A program made the translations under genes and the position numbers. The notes beneath the pieces were generated by a model. That model was not told the DNA's origin and searched no databases. It saw only the letters and a list, made by a program, of their open reading frames with translations. This document shows positions 58,589 through 64,000 of a stretch of DNA of 64,000 nucleotides, piece by piece. The stretch is taken from the NCBI GenBank assembly GCA_002749535.1, contig MZZL01000375.1, forward strand, positions 147,112 through 211,111, written 5' to 3'. How positions within the stretch are numbered: the stretch's first letter is position 1; each line of letters starts with the position of its first letter. The DNA comes from Apophysomyces variabilis. Taxonomy: Eukaryota; Mucoromycota; Mucoromycetes; Mucorales; Mucoraceae.

Positions 58589-60446
58589 ATGATTCAAACG
58601 CTGAATGTCAAGAAGGTGCACCATCCTGTCCAGTTGACATACGATGGCGAAGGACTTCGTATTGATGGTGACTTTAACGCTGAGAAAAAAGGTACAGTTT
58701 CAGTCTAAACAAGCAAAAGGGGGGAAAAACAGACTTAATTGACCCGAGATATTACGACTAGGCAAACCATCGAGAACTTGCGGCTGCATTCCCTTACCCT
58801 CGCCAAAACGTTCGGATCCCACCCTTCTTCCGATTGATAACATCAATATTCTCCATGCCTTTTACAATGAGCGAACCAATATGGTCCAGATACATGCTCT
58901 TGTTCCTCAGCAATATGACAAGGAAGACTCCAGTTTAGACTTGTACAAGTTCATGTACACAGTTGAAGAAGAGAAAAAGGAAGAGGCCATTGAATTCTGT
59001 AATTTCATGTTGGAGAACGTCTACAAAGGTCAGACAGGGATAAAAAACCTTGCTGAAATTGCGCGGACTCATTTCTTTTTTACTTGATCATACAGGGTTA
59101 AAACGGCAAAAACGATTGAAGGTATTGATCAATCCATTTTCCGGCCAAGGCAGGGCATACGAAATATTTGAACAAGCAGCTCGGCCTATTCTCGAGAGTG
59201 CCCAATGCGAATTGGATGTTCGATGTAAGATGCAGAACAAAGAAAACAAAGCGGTATTCACCTAATTTGGATGTTAGATACTGAGAACCGCGGTCATGCT
59301 ATGCAGATAGCAAAAGAATTGGATATCAATGCTTATGATGCCATTGTGACCGTCAGTGGAGACGGAATTATTCACGAAGTCTTGAACGGACTTCTGCAAA
59401 GACCTGATGCAAGGGAAGCTATTCGAAAAGTACCCCTTGGTATTATTCCCGGGGGTACGGGTAATGCTCTTAGCATCTCTCTTTTAGGTGAAAAGGCTGG
59501 TTTTGACCCAACCTATACTGCCCTTCAAGTTATCAAAGGTAAAGAAACACCAAAACAAGAATAGTTTAGGTTAGCCTTTCTCTCAACATGAATGCGTCTG
59601 TAGGGAAGCGATTGGATATCGATATTTGTTCGGTAACTTATGCTGATCATCGTTATTTCTCTTTCCTATCTCATAATTACGGCATCACATCTTATGCCGA
59701 TCTGGGAACTGAAAACATGCGGTATGACCGTCTTTTATGGCTATACAAACGCAAAAACTGATTGTTGGTTGACCTAGTTGGATGGGTGATGGACGAATTG
59801 TACTTGGATTTATGAAGGAAATACTCGCGCGTAACACGTATCCAGTTGAAGTTGCCATTCAAGTCGTAGAAGACGATAAGGAGGTCATGAGAGCTGAATA
59901 CCGTGCAGCGCGCTCTTCAGCTGAAGAAGAAACAGAGAGCAAAACGACCGGAGAGATTGTGGACACAATCCCACCGCTTTCGGAACCTGTACCAGAGAAC
60001 TGGAGAGTGATAAAAGAAAATGTCACCCTATTCTTCACAAGCAAGGTGCCATGGATTGGCAGAAGTATGCTTACCCACCCCTACGCATTACCCAACGATG
60101 GTTTACTCGACCTTTTACTGGTTCGTGGAAAGGCAGGCACTATGAAAAAGCTGGATGTCTTTGCTAAAGTGGAGAAAGGAGAGCATTTGAGCTCAAAAAT
60201 TGTAAGTTATCGCTTAGACATAATAAGATGTGTAGAAGTCACTCACGTTTCTTGCTCTTTGATAAGGTGGAGTACTACAAGATTAAGGCCTTCCGTTTGA
60301 CTCCAATTGAAGTTCCTGGAAGACGATCCTATGTGGCTATCGACGGCGAGCATGCTCCTTTACGAACATTCCAAGTAGAAGTCCATCCAAGATTGGCTTC
60401 GGTTCTCAGTCTTCACTCTCATTTTGTCGATACCGGCGTTGCCTAA
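58589..60446 (+). CDS. sphingoid long-chain-base kinase (sphingosine kinase family)
   Basis: Seven exons (58589-58691, 58762-59028, 59096-59224, 59278-59538, 59604-59721, 59778-60201, 60267-60446) encode 493 residues. It phosphorylates sphingoid bases such as dihydrosphingosine with ATP, the step before breakdown by the lyase. Domain order: an N-terminal region of about 120 residues with low similarity, then the diacylglycerol-kinase catalytic fold beginning KRLKVLINPFSGQGRA. The nucleotide-binding VSGDGIIHEVLNGLLQR follows, then PLGIIPGGTGNALSIS, SYADLGTENMR, WMGDGRIVLGF, and the C-terminal VEYYKIKAFRLTP and YVAIDGEHAP. The SGDG-x(2)-HEVLNG and PGGTGN motifs are complete. An acidic insert lies before the last part (EEETESKT). 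It corresponds to yeast Lcb4/Lcb5, but I cannot tell which. Confidence 0.92.
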
Positions 60447-60938
60447 GCGGTCTATACCAGTTTACTTAACTAGGACCTTTCACAGGATATGCCATGTGCT
60501 ATGTCACGGCGATATCTTCCCATAGCTATTATTTGATATCTATGTAATGTCATATATCACTTTTAATGCATTACTGTTGTTGCAGAGTTAATCCAATCAA
60601 GTAAGATCCTCTCGCGAATGAACCGACACTGGCCTTTTTCTTTCTTCTCCAGTAATGTGGTATAGCAGTAAACAAATAATGCTGCAATCATTTATTGAAA
60701 CGAAAACAAAAAGGCATCATTCGTCAGGAACTTGGATTTGCTCGCTCATGGTTTGTCACTTTTAGAGTGCTAAATTTAAACAACAGAAATGAATTGTTTT
60801 GGTCCCCAGTCGACAAGAACCAAAGCGGCAGATTGAACCTTAGCAAAACAAAGAAGAAAAAAAAACTATAAAACAAGGCTTCTGTTATGGATAGGAATCG
60901 CAGTAGCCCCATTATAGTGTACAGATAATTAACGGGGT
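60447..60938. other. intergenic, nothing recognised
   Basis: 3' flank of the kinase and promoter of the small coiled-coil gene. Confidence 0.4.
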
Positions 60939-61683
60939 ATGTTCCGTTTTAATACAGACGATGAGATCCAACAGTATACTCGCGCCAGTTCACATCAACG
61001 AAATTCATCCGACAGTAGCTGTGAATGCACGGAGGTCCTGACACCCGAACTCGAGCATCATCCATGGCCAAACTGCAAAGTCAGCCCGTCGTTCAAAACA
61101 GAGGAGCGACGTTCAACAGGACAAAATGAGGACGAAATCCGTGTTTATCGCCTGGCAATCGAGTCCTTGCAAAACCTGTTTGTCCAAGACCGGTTAGAAA
61201 TTGAAACATGGAAATCAAAGACGACTAAAAGAATGGCAGAGGTAATAAATTGGTGCAAAAGCAAATATCCATCGGGCTGTGTGGCGAGAAAATAGCCAAA
61301 ATTCTCATATGCTTATGCACTGTCTTAATGTTTGTTTCTTGCTTTCTCCTAGCTTGAAAACGATTTGGCGAATGAAATGTGGCGACATGAAATGGTAAGG
61401 TTGGCCTTGGTTGCATGCGGTTTAGACGGTCTCTGACATGTTTTATATGCAGTTACGGAAACAACTCGTTGAGGTCTGTCAAGTAGCGGAACGAATACAT
61501 AAACTCTGCGTATCCTCCGAAAAATCGTCCTATCAAAAAGGTCCTTACGTATCCTCTCAACCATCGGTTAGTCGTCTGTATGGCATCTTACAGGAAACGC
61601 TGTCTGAAATCAGGGATGGGCGAATGTATCCTTGCAATTCCATATATCCATCGCACGACTACTTTATCTCATCATCGCCTTAA
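60939..61683 (+). CDS. small coiled-coil protein, function unknown
   Basis: Three exons (60939-61241, 61353-61394, 61453-61683) give 191 residues; all exon junctions fall between codons and are bounded by good GT and AG sites. Residues 1-60 are polar and Ser/Thr-rich (SSDSSCECTEV). Residues 67-130 have heptad-like Leu/Ile spacing and high charge (RVYRLAIESLQNLFVQDRLE, then ENDLANEMWRHEML and QLVEVCQVAERIHKL), indicating a coiled coil. The C-terminus contains a short helix (LYGILQETLSEIRDG) and an aromatic-rich tail. The conserved splicing is the main reason to call it real, since unspliced frames stop early. I do not recognise a family. Confidence 0.65.
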
Positions 61684-62609
61684 TAAACGTAGAGTTAGCT
61701 GCTTGATTTTTGATACCATCTTTTTATTTTTCACTCTTCCAAACCGGCCAAGAAACTTAGAAAAAGTATCATGAAATGACCGTTGCATTCATACTATACT
61801 CATAGCACCTTCATCGCCCTACGGCCCTCTTTCTCCCTCTCTTTTCCTTCTTTTATTTACTGCCCCCCTTTCCCCTGTCATGTATGCAACTCACTGAAAT
61901 TGATATTGTACGCGTTCATGCATAAAGCTTGTACGGCCTTATGCTACTGTTTAGCGTTGATACATTAGTCCGAAGGTGTAAATAATAGCTGAACAGAATA
62001 TCTTAGCCTTTATTACGAAGTCTCTTGTAGTGTAAGTATCTACGTATAGGTTTTGCGCGTATAGAACGCTTGTTGATTGACTAATGTCTTTATTTTTGTG
62101 GGAAAGCTAGTGCTTCCGATAGGCGTAAATATGTACGTAGATCCACAAAAGAAGATGTTGCAGCTGAACCAGTCAACGCACAGTAGGTACGTTATCTTTA
62201 CTTAGCTCGGCTCTAAGGCAGGATACTGATATGACTATTTGCATGTCAAAGGGTAGATGTGTGGTCATTACAGTGACAAGAAATGATAAACTAATAAAAC
62301 GGTTTCTGGACGATTTTGAGGATGATACAACCTACAAGAACCATTAGATTCTACCCTTAGCAAGCATAAAGTATGCGAAAAGATGTTTCAGTCAGGAGCG
62401 GCAGTCGTACCTCGGATAGTTTAAGCTGCATTCAAGCAGTTTACTTTGTCCGTGTTGGACCACAACAAGCGCCTTTGTACAGATATTCCTAACTCCTTTT
62501 TCTCTCTTAACTTAAATAAACGTCCCAAAGATATAAGAGCCAGCCATTGCCGTCTTGTTTTGCTTAATCGTTGTTTTGTGACATTATTAGCTTATTTTTG
62601 CTAAACATC
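61684..62609. other. intergenic, nothing recognised
   Basis: Gene-free stretch; the final 100 bp include ATATAAGAG near 62533-62541, a TATA-like site about 75 bp before the next ATG. Confidence 0.4.
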
Positions 62610-62870
62610 ATGCGAACTGCACTGCTTTCCTTGGCTTTCTTTGCTGCAACAGCTCTGGCCGTTCCTATGCAAGATCAAGTCCAACGATTTTCTGATTTGG
62701 CAAAAAGACATCCAGCTCCCAGTCATCAGCTCCCTCCCTCTGCACCTTCTATTGTTCGCAGGGTAATCAGCCCTGGCCCCGATAATACTCCATCGGCAAC
62801 ACCTACTGGAGGAGTTACACCTATTTCAACACCAGTTTCTGTTCCGCCACCTGCTCGACGAACATTCTAG
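62610..62870 (+). CDS. small secreted proline-rich protein with dibasic sites
   Basis: An intronless 86-residue frame. Residues 1-17 (MRTALLSLAFFAATALA) form a clear signal peptide with an Ala-x-Ala cleavage site. The mature part has KR after DLA (LAKR, residue 34) and RR in IVRRV, which are potential Kex2 processing sites. The remainder is rich in Pro, Ser and Thr (SPGPDNTPSATPTGG and PVSVPPPARRTF) and has no Cys. It could be a processed secreted peptide, a cell-wall-associated protein or simply a disordered secreted protein; no family is recognised. A TATA-like site lies about 75 bp upstream. Confidence 0.65.
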   Translation: MRTALLSLAFFAATALAVPMQDQVQRFSDLAKRHPAPSHQLPPSAPSIVRRVISPGPDNTPSATPTGGVTPISTPVSVPPPARRTF

Positions 62871-63644
62871 TACTAGCAATTTACTCAGGGAACATCTCTC
62901 CCTGACTCAAACTGCAATTGTGAAAAAGATCGAAGTATAGGATGAATAAAAAGTAAACTGTGGCTTCACTTAAAACCAATTGACACCTTTAGTATGTTCT
63001 ATGTTGTTTACGCTCTCTACTGCTGTTCAGGTAGTTGCTTTATAGGTTCAATTGTTGGCAATGACTATGGCCCACTTGGCAAATGAAAAGTCTTGGGCTT
63101 TTTATTCGCTAGTGAAACATAATCAGTAGAACAAGATGGAATAAAATGTAAATATTGTTGATACTCAAGTCATAGATTTCATGTAAATTACAGGTAACCA
63201 ATTTTGATATTTTGTCGCCTTGCCTTTGCAATTTGATGCCTTATAATTATCTGCAATCAGTGGCACCTAATCATATCAAAGGCGATGAAAAGCGTGAAAT
63301 AGAAGAGATGAAAGAAAGACTCGAATAATAGATAGCGAAACGATCGCATCCATTACCCTAGCAACGAGTGACATCTGCATACTATACACATCTCCTAAAA
63401 GTTTGCTATCTGATGAACATAACTGCATCCCATACTAAGAAACATGTTTAGACCGTCTGTACATATTCACCCAGTAGTCAACTGTAGGAAGGGAAGGAAA
63501 GAAACCGAGATGATCTACGCCAACCGGATATCGCTTTAAACCCCGCACGTGTGTATCAAAAATTTTGTGTGTCAGCTTTCTTTTCCTTTTTTTCTTTTTC
63601 ACCTTCCTTTCCCTGCTTTCCCTCAGATAAACCAAAAGAGAAAA
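62871..63644. other. intergenic upstream of ACR3 copy 2
   Basis: No gene. A pyrimidine-rich tract (about 63578-63625) precedes the ACR3 copy 2 start. Confidence 0.4.
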
Positions 63645-64000
63645 ATGACCACCGATGGCTCGCCCGCAAACAACCCGGGTGTGTGTTATTGGTCAGCAGA
63701 CTGTAAATACGACTACTGTATTAAACCGTCTGAAGAACATACGGCAGTAAGAACGGAGGATGTTACAAGCACAGGTAAGCAGAAATAAATAAGAAACGGA
63801 TGGTTCTATTGCATCGCAAGGAATATTTTTCTAACTCCCGGAATATATCAGGCCTTGTTAAACAACTAGGCTTTCTTGACCGATTCCTGGCTTTATGGAT
63901 CTTACTGGCCATGATTGTTGGTGTCTTGATTGGATACTACGTTCCGAACGTTCAACCAGCGTTTGCCACCGTCCAATTTGGATCGGTCTCTGTTCCGATC
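63645..64000 (+). CDS. ACR3: arsenite efflux transporter ACR3, copy 2 (3'-truncated by window edge)
   Basis: Exon 1 (63645-63774) and the beginning of exon 2 (from 63852) are visible. Exon 1 encodes a hydrophilic N-terminus with the same Cys cluster as copy 1 (CYWSADCKYDYC), but its residues differ at many positions. From exon 2 onward the nucleotide sequence is nearly identical to the reverse complement of copy 1 (51215-51363), with a handful of third-position changes near the start and none visible in the last 90 bases. The intron position and phase are shared. Copy 2 points away from copy 1, so the two form an inverted pair about 12 kb apart. The rest of the gene lies outside the window. 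Confidence 0.93.

Overview
The window looks like nuclear DNA of a filamentous fungus of the Mucoromycota, most likely Mucorales. Genes carry many short introns (about 45-150 bp) with GT..AG ends and are separated by AT-rich gaps. The content is typical of that group: two spliced CotH-family genes, tandem GT1 glycosyltransferases of the signal-peptide plus C-terminal-membrane-segment type, a large intronless F-box/LRR gene, and a multi-exon gene family restricted (as far as I know) to Mucoromycotina. Exon boundaries were worked out by hand from splice signals and reading-frame continuity; for every spliced gene modelled in full, the exon lengths sum to a whole number of codons.

Layout. 1-3361 (-): CHO2 phosphatidylethanolamine methyltransferase, 12 exons visible, C-terminus outside the window. 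4853-5110 (-): a tiny chitin-binding-module protein. 6006-7832 (-): F-box/LRR protein. 8533-9276 (+): SET-domain protein. 9764-11722 and 19802-21662 (-): two CotH paralogues flanking a 6-exon gene of unknown function (15337-17097, -) and a repeat-rich interval. That interval holds an unusual cluster of hairpins (14172-14882), a hAT-like MITE (17722-18180) and a dead Tc1/mariner transposase (about 18362-19190). 24874-26031 (-): steroid-5-alpha-reductase/enoyl-reductase-family membrane enzyme. 26535-28625 (-): NCS2 uracil/xanthine-type permease. 33985-40593 (+): GLT1, full-length NAD(P)H glutamate synthase. 42816-44743 and 47819-49716 (+): tandem GT1 genes sharing a tract of about 1 kb that is identical by eye.

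50165-53800 is an arsenic-resistance cluster: ACR3 arsenite efflux (-), a bacterial-type low-molecular-weight-phosphatase ArsC (+, intronless, divergent from ACR3) and ArsH (-). A second ACR3, inverted relative to the first, starts at 63645 and runs off the right end. Between the two ACR3 copies lie ordinary housekeeping genes: SNF7 (ESCRT-III), a sphingoid-base kinase, a small coiled-coil protein and a small secreted protein, plus a 1-kb mariner-type MITE. The pathway logic of the cluster is: ArsC reduces arsenate to arsenite, ACR3 exports arsenite, and ArsH deals with organoarsenical or redox stress.

The most unusual signal is at 14.17-14.88 kb. Three hairpins there keep the same apical sequence (GCTCGRCGATACGTC), while their stems differ in sequence but remain complementary. 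One of them sits inside a larger stem that encloses two further hairpins. I know of no described element that matches this, and I can give it no function. A single N at 46822 flanked by two identical 312-bp copies looks like an assembly artefact.
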